From Dictyoglomus turgidum DSM 6724 (GTDB taxonomy: Bacteria; Dictyoglomota; Dictyoglomia; Dictyoglomales; Dictyoglomaceae), in contig NC_011661.1 in NCBI RefSeq assembly GCF_000021645.1, positions 280,723-344,722 on the forward strand: DNA of 64,000 nt, read 5' to 3'. Of this stretch, positions 46,014 to 54,781 are shown piece by piece. A program made the position numbers and the translations under genes. The notes beneath the pieces are model-generated. The model saw only the letters and a list, made by a program, of their open reading frames with translations. It was not told where the DNA came from and did no database searches. How positions within the stretch are numbered: the first letter of the stretch is position 1; the number at the start of each line of letters is the position of its first letter.

Positions 46014-46326
46014 TGCTTTAATAAATAAATTAAAAGAGATATCCTTTTTCATAAAGGAAAAGAATAGTAAAGTTATTAAGATTATGCTTTTTGGTTCTTT
46101 TGCAAGGGGAGATTATACTCCAGAAAGTGATGTGGATATAATGATTATAGTAAAAAATTCTGAAAAACCTTTTCTCTTTCGAGCTGATGAGTTTTTGGAT
46201 TATTTTAAAGAAGTTCCCTTTGACGTGAATATAATTGTTTATACAAAAGATGAAATTGAAAAGATGGAAAAGGATAACAATATTTTTATTAAAGAGGTTT
46301 TAAGCTATGCTGTGGAGCTTGGGTAA
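45961..46326 (+). CDS. Minimal nucleotidyltransferase (MNT), HEPN partner
   Basis: A 121-residue protein of the pol-beta superfamily. The active-site motif LFGSFARGDYTPESDVDIMI has intact GS, RG and DxD residues. MNT proteins may add AMP to the HEPN toxin and so silence it. The frame begins at ATG 45961 inside the HEPN gene; a GTG at 45985 is another possible start. Overlapping genes ensure that toxin and antitoxin are made together. Confidence 0.88.
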   Translation: MLHEKLLGSVKILSVDYDALINKLKEISFFIKEKNSKVIKIMLFGSFARGDYTPESDVDIMIIVKNSEKPFLFRADEFLDYFKEVPFDVNIIVYTKDEIEKMEKDNNIFIKEVLSYAVELG

Positions 46327-46330
46327 AAAT

Positions 46331-46738
46331 TTATCTTAAGTTTTCCTTTAACCAATTTTTGAAATTGTTTAGGTCCTCTTCCACAATGCTCCAATTTTTT
46401 GTTATTTTTTCTTTCAACATATTTACTTTTTCTGGAATGATTTCATAGTTATATGCATGCCTGAATATATATCTAAATCCTCGGAGTTCATTTAAAATAA
46501 TAAAACTTTCCTTTGAGAGTACCTTAGGTCTTATTCCTGGAATTTCTATGGACATTCTTTTTAAAATCTCTTTATGAAAGAAGGATGCATTGTATAGATT
46601 GTGTAGGTTATAGGCTAAGTATATGGTTTTTTCTTTCATCTCTGGGTTAATGTTTTGTATTTCTCTGTATATTTTCTTAACTTCTTCCTCTTGAGAAAGG
46701 ATATATCCTAAAAGAAAGCTTAATCTTTCCTTCTTCAT
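46331..46738 (-). CDS. HepT-like RNase toxin (HEPN superfamily)
   Basis: A 135-residue helical protein. The segment LNELRGFRYIFRHAYNYE contains an Rx4HxY motif (RYIFRHAY), the catalytic mark of HepT toxins. The N-terminal half (LAYNLHNLYNASFFHKEIL) fits the HepT helical bundle. Its start overlaps the stop of a nucleotidyltransferase gene (ATGA overlap), as usual for MntA-HepT operons. Here the partner is frameshifted, so either this toxin is already inactive or another MNT protects the cell. It converges on the HEPN-MNT module with four bases between stops. Confidence 0.8.
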   Translation of the reverse strand: MKKERLSFLLGYILSQEEEVKKIYREIQNINPEMKEKTIYLAYNLHNLYNASFFHKEILKRMSIEIPGIRPKVLSKESFIILNELRGFRYIFRHAYNYEIIPEKVNMLKEKITKNWSIVEEDLNNFKNWLKENLR

Positions 46739-47070
46739 TTTATTCTCAATCCTCTTTCATATATGATTTTTCTAAATTTACAATACTCAATTTCCACAAG
46801 ATCTATGTTTCTTCCTATGATGTCCTCAAGATCAGAGAATATTTTGAAAAAGTCCTCTTTTAATCCTTCTACTGCTATATCCACATCTGAAAAATCATAA
46901 AACATATCCTCTTCTAATATGGAGCCAAAAATGTAAACTTTTTCTACTTTCTTTTCTTGAAAGTATACTTAAGTTTTGGGATTATATCTTCCAGTAATTT
47001 TTTTTCTCTTAAGCTCTCTTTCTTCTTTCTCTTTTAAAAGTTTTTCTTCCCAAACTGAGAAGTCAAACAT
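46735..47070 (-). pseudogene. MntA-like nucleotidyltransferase, frameshifted
   Basis: From ATG 47070 the frame reads MFDFSVWEEKLLKEKEE and stops after 33 codons. The protein continues one frame over (LLEDIIPKLKYTFKK) past a run of eight A at about 46998, then shifts again near 46955 to VEKVYIFGSILEEDMFYDFS, then DVDIAVEGL with intact catalytic residues, ending in IIYERGLRIK at 46735. So two small indels split an otherwise complete MntA. The partner HepT-like gene overlaps its stop. Confidence 0.85.
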
Positions 47071-47092
47071 GATTATAGTATAGCATAGTTCA

Positions 47093-47133
47093 CCCCCAAA
47101 GCCCCCAATATATACTTTGGGAGACTTTGGGGG
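47093..47133. repeat. GC-rich inverted repeat after the GH31 gene
   Basis: CCCCCAAAG and CTTTGGGGG form a nine-bp outer stem, with a second stem CCCAA/TTGGG inside. It follows the stop of the GH31 gene at 47156 but has no T-tract on either side. It may still stop or stabilise the transcript. Confidence 0.5.
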
Positions 47134-47155
47134 AAGAGGGGGGAGGAAGTTTGTA

Positions 47156-49483
47156 TTACAACTCTATAGTAATCTCTTTAATTTTCTTTTCAGGTACAAT
47201 TTTTATACCTTTTTCGGTTCTTTCTATTTTTCCACCAGTAATGTTTTTAGCCTCATTTATATTGAAGAGTAATATAGAATAGGGTTTTTCAGAATCTTTT
47301 TCTACGTTTATCTTTATTATGTTTTTCTCTTTAATAAGATTTACTTTTAAATCTACTTTTCTTTCTTGGTTGTAAACCTCGCAATATATTTTCTTTCCCT
47401 CTTGGGGCTCAAATACATATAAGATTACATTATTAGCATAATCATAGTCAGGTTTTTCTTTGTTTTCTCCCATAGGGATAATACTTCCCGGTCTTGCCAT
47501 AAGGGGTAAGGAGAAATAATCAAACTTTTCTTTATACCATTTTCCTCCATCTTTTTTCTCGCCTGTCAAAAGATTGGTCCAAACTCCTACATTGGGAAGG
47601 TAATATTCTACCTCTCCTGTTTCCGAGAATATAGGTGCTACTAATAGGGAGTCTCCTAACATATACTCCCTGTCTAAAAAATGGCATGTAGGATCTTCTT
47701 CAAATTCAAGTACCATTGCTCTTAGCATTGGAATTCCCTTTTCAACTGCTTCTATTGCCTTTGCGTATAGATATGGCATAAGATTACATTTTAAGTTTAC
47801 AAAAAATCTCAACACATCTACTGCTTCTTCATCATACACCCATGGTACTTTATAATCATGATTTCCATGGAGTCTGGAATGGGAAGAAAGAAGTCCAAAG
47901 GCAACCCACCTTTTATATAGATCAGGGGTTGCAGAGCTGTCGAATCCTGCTATATCATGACTCCAAAAACCAAATCCACAAAGTCCTAAGGACAATCCTC
48001 CTCTTAAGGTTTCTGCCATGGACTCATAAGTAGAGAGACAATCTCCTCCCCAATGTACTGGGAATTTTTGACTTCCTGCTGTAGCAGATCTTGCAAAGAC
48101 CATGGCATTTTCCTCTCCAAGCTCTTCCTTAAGGGTTTCAAAGACGGTCTTATTGTAGAGGTAGGTATAAAAATTATGCATCTTTTCTGGATCAGATCCA
48201 TCATAATAGACCACATCTGTAGGAATTCTCTCTCCAAAATCGGTTTTAAATACGTCAACTCCCATTTTTATTAACTTTTTTAGGTAATTTGAGTACCAGG
48301 CTCTTGCAGAGGGATTTGTAAAGTCTACGATTCCCATACCAGGTTGCCAGTCATCGGTTTGCCATATACTACCATCAGGCTTTTTCAAAAGATATCCCTT
48401 TTCTTTTCCTTCTTCAAAAAGTTTTGATCTTTGGGCAATATATGGATTTATCCATACACAGATTTTTAACCCCTTTTCCTTTAATCTTTTTAACATTTCT
48501 TCAGGATTAGGAAATACCCTATCATCCCATTCAAAGTTTACCCAATGATATTCCCTCATCCAGAAGCAATCAAAGTGGAATACATGAAGAGGAATATTTC
48601 TTTCTTTCATTCCTTCTATAAAGCTGGTCACTGTTTTTTCGTCATAATTGGTAATAAAAGAGGTGGTAAGCCAAAGACCAAAGGACCAAGAAGGAGGAAG
48701 ATGGGGTCTTCCTGTAAGAAGGGTATAGTTTTCAAGAACCTCCTTTAAGTTTTCTCCTCCAATTAAAAAATAATTAATTCTTTCTCCAGGAACACTAAAT
48801 TGTACTCTTTCTACATGTTCTGTAGCAATTTCAAAGGATACCTTCTCAGGATGATTTACAAAAACCCCATAATCTCTATTAGTTACATAAAAAGGAATGT
48901 TTTTATATGTCTGATCTGATACTGTGCCTGCGTCTGCATTCCACATCTCTACAGTTTGCCCATTTTTTATAAAAGGACCAAATCTTTCTCCTAGTCCATA
49001 TACTAATTCTCCTACTCCAAGGTCTAAGCTTTCTATCGTGTAAGTTTTTTTGTTCTCATCTATAGCATATGCCATATGTTTGTGCCCCGAAGAAGTAAGT
49101 TTTTTGTCTTTCCAGTAAAAGGTATATTGAAAAGTGCCTTTTTTGTTTATCTTTACCTTTAGGTTTCCTGACTTTAGTATAAGAAAATCCTCCTCATCTA
49201 ATATCTCAGGCTTATATTTCTTATCCCTATTTATCTCAAATTCTGGTCCTTTTTCTATCACTCCCTTAAAGTGGTATGAGATAACTTCTATGATATTGGG
49301 GAAAGGTGAGGAGAAATGAATCTCAAAAAGAGGACCATATAAAGTTTCACCACGGTTTTTAACAAAACTTGAAGGAGCATAAACTACTATTTCCTTTTCT
49401 TTAATTTCATAATCCCAAAGAATGCATGGATAATGAATTTTTATTCCCTCTCTTACTCTCCAATGTCCATCGGTAAATTTCAT
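47156..49483 (-). CDS. GH31 alpha-xylosidase (YicI/XylS-like)
   Basis: A 775-residue GH31 enzyme. The N-terminal beta-sandwich holds GELVYGLGERFGPF. The barrel contains HVFHFDCFWMREYHW, ICVWINPYIAQRS, and the nucleophile Asp415 in FKTDFGERIP, a motif specific to YicI-type alpha-xylosidases. ARSATAGSQKFPVHWGGDC and WSHDIAGF follow. The enzyme removes alpha-linked xylose from non-reducing ends of xyloglucan oligosaccharides. No signal peptide is present. It lies 12 bases after the GH3 gene and is expected on the same transcript. Confidence 0.94.
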   Translation of the reverse strand: MKFTDGHWRVREGIKIHYPCILWDYEIKEKEIVVYAPSSFVKNRGETLYGPLFEIHFSSPFPNIIEVISYHFKGVIEKGPEFEINRDKKYKPEILDEEDFLILKSGNLKVKINKKGTFQYTFYWKDKKLTSSGHKHMAYAIDENKKTYTIESLDLGVGELVYGLGERFGPFIKNGQTVEMWNADAGTVSDQTYKNIPFYVTNRDYGVFVNHPEKVSFEIATEHVERVQFSVPGERINYFLIGGENLKEVLENYTLLTGRPHLPPSWSFGLWLTTSFITNYDEKTVTSFIEGMKERNIPLHVFHFDCFWMREYHWVNFEWDDRVFPNPEEMLKRLKEKGLKICVWINPYIAQRSKLFEEGKEKGYLLKKPDGSIWQTDDWQPGMGIVDFTNPSARAWYSNYLKKLIKMGVDVFKTDFGERIPTDVVYYDGSDPEKMHNFYTYLYNKTVFETLKEELGEENAMVFARSATAGSQKFPVHWGGDCLSTYESMAETLRGGLSLGLCGFGFWSHDIAGFDSSATPDLYKRWVAFGLLSSHSRLHGNHDYKVPWVYDEEAVDVLRFFVNLKCNLMPYLYAKAIEAVEKGIPMLRAMVLEFEEDPTCHFLDREYMLGDSLLVAPIFSETGEVEYYLPNVGVWTNLLTGEKKDGGKWYKEKFDYFSLPLMARPGSIIPMGENKEKPDYDYANNVILYVFEPQEGKKIYCEVYNQERKVDLKVNLIKEKNIIKINVEKDSEKPYSILLFNINEAKNITGGKIERTEKGIKIVPEKKIKEITIEL

Positions 49484-49495
49484 AATTTCCTCCTC

Positions 49496-52279
49496 CTATT
49501 CAAATCTAAACCAGTTTATTTTTAATCCTTTTTCTCCCCTTATGTATAGGTCATGAACACCCTCAATATTTTCATCCAAAAGATAAACGATTTCTCTCCA
49601 TTCATTATTAGTATCCAAAGTTTCAAAAGAAAATTCTTTATCTATTTTGCTAAAATTTAAAATTATTTTGGAATAGTTTGAAGAAATTTCCATGACAAGC
49701 CTTTTAGGCCTACTGTAAAACTCCAGATCTCTGAAGAGAATATAAGAGTTGTTATCATTAAAGATCACATAAGTTTCTTTGAAATTTCCCTTTGTATTAA
49801 AAGATACATTATAACAATCGTCAAAATTAAAGGCTTTTGTTTTATTAAAAGGGTCTCTATTTTTAATCTCTTCTCCTTCCACATAAATTTTATCCCTTAA
49901 TTTAATATCCTTAGATGATGCTCCAATAAGAATTTCATATTCTCCTTTTTCTACAAGATATCTTTTTTGCCTTACGTCCCATATGAAAAGATCTGATACA
50001 GGAATAGTTATCTCAATTTTTCTTTTTTCTCCTTTTGGAATAAAGACTCTTGTAAATCCTTTAAGTTGTATATTAGGTCTTTTGACTTTTGAATTTAGGG
50101 CTCTCACATATACTTGTGGTACTTCATCGGAGTCCATATCGCCAGTATTCTCAATTTCAAAACTGATTTTTATCTCCTCGTTTAATTTAAAGTTTTTTGA
50201 GTTTAAAACTAGATTTTTGTATGTAAACTCTGTATAAGTTAAACCATGTCCAAAGGGGAAGAGAGACTCTTTGTCGAAATACATATAAGTTCTCTTACCC
50301 CTGATAATATCATAGTCAGTAATAGGTGGAATGTCATGAATAGATTTATACCAGGTCATACTTAGTCTTCCTGCAGGGGAGAAGTTTCCCAAGAGAATAT
50401 CCGCTATGGCATTTCCCATTTCTTGCCCTCCATGGGAAGACCAGAGAATGGCAGGAATATGATCCTTTTCCCAAGAAATGGCATAAGGATAACTACTTAT
50501 TATAAGTAATACTACATTGGGATTTACCCTGAATACTTCTTTTACTAAATTTTCCTGATGTTCAGGAAGGACTATGTCAATTCTATCTTCATCTTCTCTT
50601 CCATTTACCATGGGATTATTGCCCACGCATAAAATTACCAGATCTGAATTTTGAGCAATCTCACAAGATTTCTCTATACCTTTTTCTATCTTCTCAATAA
50701 TGAATTTTTCTTCGGGCAGATTTTCAAAGGTATCTTTAAACTTTAGTACATTTCCTTTTCTCTCATCTATATAGGCATATTTTCCATTCCAGGTTTTAAT
50801 GAGGTAAGTTCCATCTCCAAGAGGATCAATGTTAAAAAGTTCCTTTACAAACCATCCAAATACTTCTTCTGATGCAGAAAATATGGCTGAAGTGCTATCA
50901 TCACAGGTTAAGTATTTCCTATTTGCTAATCCTTGAAGGCTTTTCTTTCCCCATCCCCAATCTATGTATTTAAAACTTTCTCTTTCGGTTATTTTATCGC
51001 TTATTGCCCAAATAGGGCTTATCTCTGATTCTATAACTCTTAGATATCTATTGCTTTTAGCCGATTTTATTGCCACAGTATCGTAGGAGTCATGGTATAG
51101 AATTTCTTTGTCATAGAGTCTATTTATAATTCCTTGTAATATGGATACCTTATATGGATAAGTTCCACTATACCAATCATTATAGTTTTTGTGGGCAAGA
51201 GGTCCAATTACAGCAATTTTATTTATTTTATCTTTTTTGATGGGTAAAAATTTGTTTTCGTTTTTAAGAAGTACCACAGATTTTAATTCCGCCAGATAGG
51301 AAAGTTGAGAATGTTCCTTATCACATATCTTTGTAGGAGGAACATAGAATTTCTTACTTATCTCCTCATCAAACTCTCCTAATCTAAATCTTACTTTGAG
51401 AGAGTTTGATATGGCTTTATCTATATCTTCCTCAGTTATTAATCCTTTTTCTAAGGCTTGCCATGCAGATTCTATTACCAGATTAGGATCATCGGTGAAG
51501 GCGTCAATTCCAGCTTTTAAGGCATAGGCAAGGGTTTCATAGTGATTCTCAAAGGTTTTATGAGAGGTAACTGTTTGGCTAAAGTCTGCCGCATCGGTAA
51601 CTACGCATCCTTCAAGGCCAAATTTTTCTTTTACCACCTCTTTTACTATAGGATTTATAATACAGGGGATTCCATTTACCGCATTGTATGCTGTCATGAT
51701 GCATTGGGCTTTGTATTTTTCAATAACCCTTCTAAATACCTCAAGATAGTACTCATACATATTTCTCGGATCTATATTGGCTGAGAATTTATCTCTATCC
51801 TTTTCATTGTTATTGGCAAAAAAGTGTTTTGGAGTCATAGCAGTTTTAAGATATACGGGGTCCTCTCCTTGCATACTTTGTATATATGCACCTGCCATCT
51901 CTGAGGCAAGAAAAGGATCCTCTCCATAGCATTCCTCTGTTCTTCCCCAACGAGGATCTCTCCCCATGTCTACTGTTGGAGCCCAAAGCATAAGTCCTCC
52001 GATTTTACCCCTCATGTAATAATAGGCCCTTGCTTCTTGAGATACGACCTCTCCTATCTTTCTCATAAGATCTCTATCAAAGGAGGAGGAAAGTCCAATA
52101 GGCTGAGGAAAAACTGTGGCTTTTCCAAGCCAAGCAACCCCGTGAGCTGCCTCTCCTCCAATATAAAATTCGTGAATGTTAAGTCTTGGAATTTCTGCTT
52201 GTCTCGTGGGAAGAAGTTTTATCTTTTCTTCAAGGGTTAAGCGAGATACAAGCTCTTTTACTTTTCCTTCAATGTTCAT
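49496..52279 (-). CDS. GH3 glycosidase with inserted beta-trefoil-like domain and CBM6-like C-terminus
   Basis: A 927-residue GH3 enzyme, about 170 longer than the GH3 at 14612. The barrel has the GGEAAHGVAWLG and PKHFFANN blocks and nucleophile Asp229 in VVTDAADF. The sandwich domain begins ELKSVVLLKNENKFLPI but is interrupted at about residues 400-527 by a Trp/Gly/Lys-rich beta segment with three internal units (AIKSAKSNRYLRV; YLTCDDSTSAIF; YLIKTWNGKYAYIDE), as in fascin-like beta-trefoils. The sandwich resumes at DLVILCVGNNPMVNGRED. A fibronectin-III-like domain and about 120 more residues follow, the latter resembling a CBM6-type module (ends GLKINWFRF). It is probably a cytosolic exo-glucosidase or xylosidase. 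Confidence 0.88.
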   Translation of the reverse strand: MNIEGKVKELVSRLTLEEKIKLLPTRQAEIPRLNIHEFYIGGEAAHGVAWLGKATVFPQPIGLSSSFDRDLMRKIGEVVSQEARAYYYMRGKIGGLMLWAPTVDMGRDPRWGRTEECYGEDPFLASEMAGAYIQSMQGEDPVYLKTAMTPKHFFANNNEKDRDKFSANIDPRNMYEYYLEVFRRVIEKYKAQCIMTAYNAVNGIPCIINPIVKEVVKEKFGLEGCVVTDAADFSQTVTSHKTFENHYETLAYALKAGIDAFTDDPNLVIESAWQALEKGLITEEDIDKAISNSLKVRFRLGEFDEEISKKFYVPPTKICDKEHSQLSYLAELKSVVLLKNENKFLPIKKDKINKIAVIGPLAHKNYNDWYSGTYPYKVSILQGIINRLYDKEILYHDSYDTVAIKSAKSNRYLRVIESEISPIWAISDKITERESFKYIDWGWGKKSLQGLANRKYLTCDDSTSAIFSASEEVFGWFVKELFNIDPLGDGTYLIKTWNGKYAYIDERKGNVLKFKDTFENLPEEKFIIEKIEKGIEKSCEIAQNSDLVILCVGNNPMVNGREDEDRIDIVLPEHQENLVKEVFRVNPNVVLLIISSYPYAISWEKDHIPAILWSSHGGQEMGNAIADILLGNFSPAGRLSMTWYKSIHDIPPITDYDIIRGKRTYMYFDKESLFPFGHGLTYTEFTYKNLVLNSKNFKLNEEIKISFEIENTGDMDSDEVPQVYVRALNSKVKRPNIQLKGFTRVFIPKGEKRKIEITIPVSDLFIWDVRQKRYLVEKGEYEILIGASSKDIKLRDKIYVEGEEIKNRDPFNKTKAFNFDDCYNVSFNTKGNFKETYVIFNDNNSYILFRDLEFYSRPKRLVMEISSNYSKIILNFSKIDKEFSFETLDTNNEWREIVYLLDENIEGVHDLYIRGEKGLKINWFRFE

Positions 52280-52566
52280 AAAGTCATGTCCTCCCTTTTT
52301 AATATTTTTATTTATGAGATTAATTATATAACCTGAAAATTACTTTTATGAACCACGATATTTTTCTCTTTTAACACGAAATTGGAATGTCTTATAGAGC
52401 TGTTTTTTCTCTTTTTTGGAAGAACCTAAAATTTAGGTTGACATAAAAATCGGCGATTATCTGTGAATGGGAATATCATAAAGTTTTTCCCTTATAACTT
52501 TCAAGGGGCTAATTTTGTCCTCAACTGGGTATATCATTTTCAAAAAAGTTATAGGGGGTTTTGAAT
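52280..52566. other. Divergent control region between GH3 and ARPP-1 genes
   Basis: An AT-rich 287-base region. TTGACA at 52439-52444 lies next to the short palindrome CCTAAAATTTAGG (52427-52439); a matching -10 is not clear. I see no other gene. Confidence 0.35.
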
Positions 52567-53406
52567 ATGAAGATAGATAAAATTTTTTCAAGTCTGGAAA
52601 TTATGGATCCTCAAACTTTTGATAACATAACCATTTTTCCATTGAAGCTTGAAATTGATAATATGCCTTATTTTATCAATTTAGATTCTGCATTGAAAAC
52701 AGGGAAATTTCTTATAAAAGAAGTGAATGCTTTTGGAGAGGTACCAGTTTTGAAAGTGATAAACACTCTTTCAGAGCAGGTTTTAATTTTAGATGGAGAA
52801 GAGCTTAAAGGCGGAAAACAGAATAGAGTAGTAAATACCTCTATTCTTGTTAAGAAAAATAGCGAACTTACCATTCCAGTAAGTTGTACAGAAGCTCATA
52901 GGTGGGATTATACTTCTGAAGGTTTTAAAGATTCTGATGTAATAATTCCTATGGAAATTAGAAAAGAAAAGAATGAAACGGTACTCCAAAATTTAATCTC
53001 AAAGGGAGAATTTAGGTCAGATCAAGTTTCAATTTGGAATATGATTGATCTATATAAAAGGGCTTATAATGTGGACTCAGCAACTTCAGCTATGAGAGAT
53101 ATTTACGAAAAAGAAAAAGATAATTTGGAAAATAAGATCAGAAATTTTACATACACTGAGGGACAAAATGGTATTCTCGTATATATTAATGGAGGATTTG
53201 AAGGGATGGATATTATTCCCCTTGTTTCTGCTTATAAAAATCTCCATGAAAAACTGATAAGAAGTTGTATTTTTAGATATCCCTATAAAAAATATTACGA
53301 GGTTAAGGAGGTAAATAAAAGGATATTTGAAGAAATAAGTAAAATTGAGCCTTTAAAATTTAAATGGGTAGGACTTGGATGGGATCTTCTTAAGGAGAAT
53401 AAATAG
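52567..53406 (+). CDS. ARPP-1 family domain protein
   Basis: A 279-residue protein from ATG 52567 (GGGGG eight bases upstream; a TTG two codons earlier is less likely). The pattern TIFPLKLEIDN, VPVLKVINTLSEQVLILDGEELKGGKQNR, NTSILVKKNSELTIPVSC, EAHRW is the ARPP-1 domain (ARG and rhodanese-phosphatase associated). The family is found across bacteria and fungi, with no confirmed activity. It stands alone here, with no rhodanese or phosphatase gene beside it. Cytosolic. Confidence 0.85.
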   Translation: MKIDKIFSSLEIMDPQTFDNITIFPLKLEIDNMPYFINLDSALKTGKFLIKEVNAFGEVPVLKVINTLSEQVLILDGEELKGGKQNRVVNTSILVKKNSELTIPVSCTEAHRWDYTSEGFKDSDVIIPMEIRKEKNETVLQNLISKGEFRSDQVSIWNMIDLYKRAYNVDSATSAMRDIYEKEKDNLENKIRNFTYTEGQNGILVYINGGFEGMDIIPLVSAYKNLHEKLIRSCIFRYPYKKYYEVKEVNKRIFEEISKIEPLKFKWVGLGWDLLKENK

Positions 53407-53408
53407 AA

Positions 53409-54046
53409 CTACGTATTCCAAGGTCTTTTAAAAATTTCAATTTGGGCTAATTTTAAAGAAAATTCTTTAGAAGAAAAAGATATCTTCTCTATATTTTTAA
53501 CAGGAAAAGCTCCTGCTACACTTGTAGTTATAAAGCATTCTTCCATATTTTTGATGTCTTCTAATTTTAGGAATGATATATCTACTTGGTAGCCTAAGCT
53601 TTTAGCTACTTCAAGAAGATGTTTCCAAAAGCAGTTTCTGTTATTAGTTTCTTTTCATTGAGGAAAAGGCAGGTATCAAACCCCAAGCTTTTAGCTCTTT
53701 CTTCTTCTATAACATTAAGCCCCATATTAAATGTTTTGATATAATTAAGAATATTGTGGGAATATTTTCTAATTTTAGATATTTTTATAGCTAAACCCCT
53801 ATTATACTTTTCCCTATCGTATTTTATTTCTTTTTCTTCTATAATAGGTTCTTTTCCTTTAAAGTGTATTCTTAAAGCTCCAAAAGACAAATTTGTTTTT
53901 GTTATATAGTCCCTAAGATACTCTTCGAATTTTTCAAAGGGAAGAGAGAAAGGAAGTTTAAGTGTTTTAAAACCTCGTCTCATTCTATTATAGTGTTCGT
54001 ATAAAGGTACTAAACCAAAGGTGTAAAAATACTCCTCTTTATTCAA
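53409..54046 (-). pseudogene. pabC: Aminodeoxychorismate lyase (pabC), broken
   Basis: The 146-codon ORF 53606-54046 holds most of a class IV aminotransferase: RRGFKTLKLPF, SFGALRIHFKG, TFNMGLNVIEEERAKSLGFD, and the motif LITETAFGNIF. The C-terminus then continues in another frame as WKHLLEVAKSLGYQVD and ECFITTSVAGAFPVKNIEK to TAG at 53409. About 25 residues between those parts, including the LPG loop, are missing. The intact enzyme splits aminodeoxychorismate into p-aminobenzoate and pyruvate. It overlaps the pabB remnant by eight bases. Confidence 0.88.
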
Positions 54047-54301
54047 AGAAATCAGCTCCTCCTGGAAAGGTTGCTTTGATTATATCTTTAAAGCTTACAT
54101 CTCTCTTTAAAGTTCCATGTATGGTGGATACTAAGTGATATACTGAAGAATATTCTTCAACTTCAAAAAGTTTCTTTACTTCTATGGAGTTAGGAGTGCA
54201 AATTTTAGCTAAGTCATTTCTTTCTAAGTCTACAATCATGATAGGAGGTAAAGCTTAAAAGGTTCTATAAATATTTTTTCTTCTATAATATTTCTTCTCA
54301 T
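54039..54301 (-). pseudogene. pabB: Aminodeoxychorismate synthase component I (pabB), remnant of about 85 codons
   Basis: ATG 54301 overlaps the pabA stop and gives only MRRNIIEEKIFIEPFKLYLL. A second piece in another frame reads MIVDLERNDLAKICTPNSIE and ends ATFPGGADF, the chorismate-binding region. A normal pabB has about 450 codons. More than 350 have been deleted, leaving both ends of the reading frame and the original overlaps with pabA and pabC. Confidence 0.88.
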
Positions 54302-54723
54302 AATCGTAAGAAATTTTTAAGTAAGTTTATTCCCTCCTCTGTTCCTATAGACTCAGGGTGAAACTGAACTCCTTTTTTAGTACAGGCAGCTATTTCTATA
54401 ATATCATTATTGCTATGATTTTTCAAGAATAAGAGAGTGATATTTCACTACTCTAAGAGGATTTTTGATGTTCTTAAAGATCCCTTTTTCATCATGAATT
54501 ATCTCATCAATTATTCCATGCATTGGTTTTTGAGCCTTTACAAGTTTCAAACCAAAGAATACTTCAATTGCTTGATGTCCTAAGCATACCCCTAAAATTT
54601 TTTTGCTGCTTTTGAAACAATCTATTATCTCAAAAAGTATATTGTCATCGGTGGGTCTCCCAGGACCTGGAGAAAGCACTATATAATACTTATCTCGTCT
54701 CTATTTTTTACAATGGTTTTCAC
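54298..54723 (-). pseudogene. pabA: Aminodeoxychorismate synthase component II (pabA), broken
   Basis: The main piece reads LSPGPGRPTDDNILFEI, ILGVCLGHQAIEVFFG with the catalytic Cys, and HGIIDEIIHDEKGIF, ending at YHSLILEK. Further parts in other frames are an N-terminal IVKNRDEIS before the main piece, then SNNDIIEIAACTKKG fused to VQFHPESIGTEEGINLLKNF. The sequence that normally lies between them is missing in three places. The catalytic His (HPE) is kept. The protein would have supplied ammonia to pabB from glutamine. Confidence 0.88.
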
Positions 54724-54781
54724 TAATCAAGATATTTGATATTATAAGTATAAGTTTTGGTTTAGAAAAGAGGTGAGATTA

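Noticed and set aside
4351-54723. All frameshifts being sequencing errors
   Set aside because: Some lie in A-runs and could be, but several genes also lack 20-75 or more codons or have a nonsense codon, which base-calling errors do not produce.
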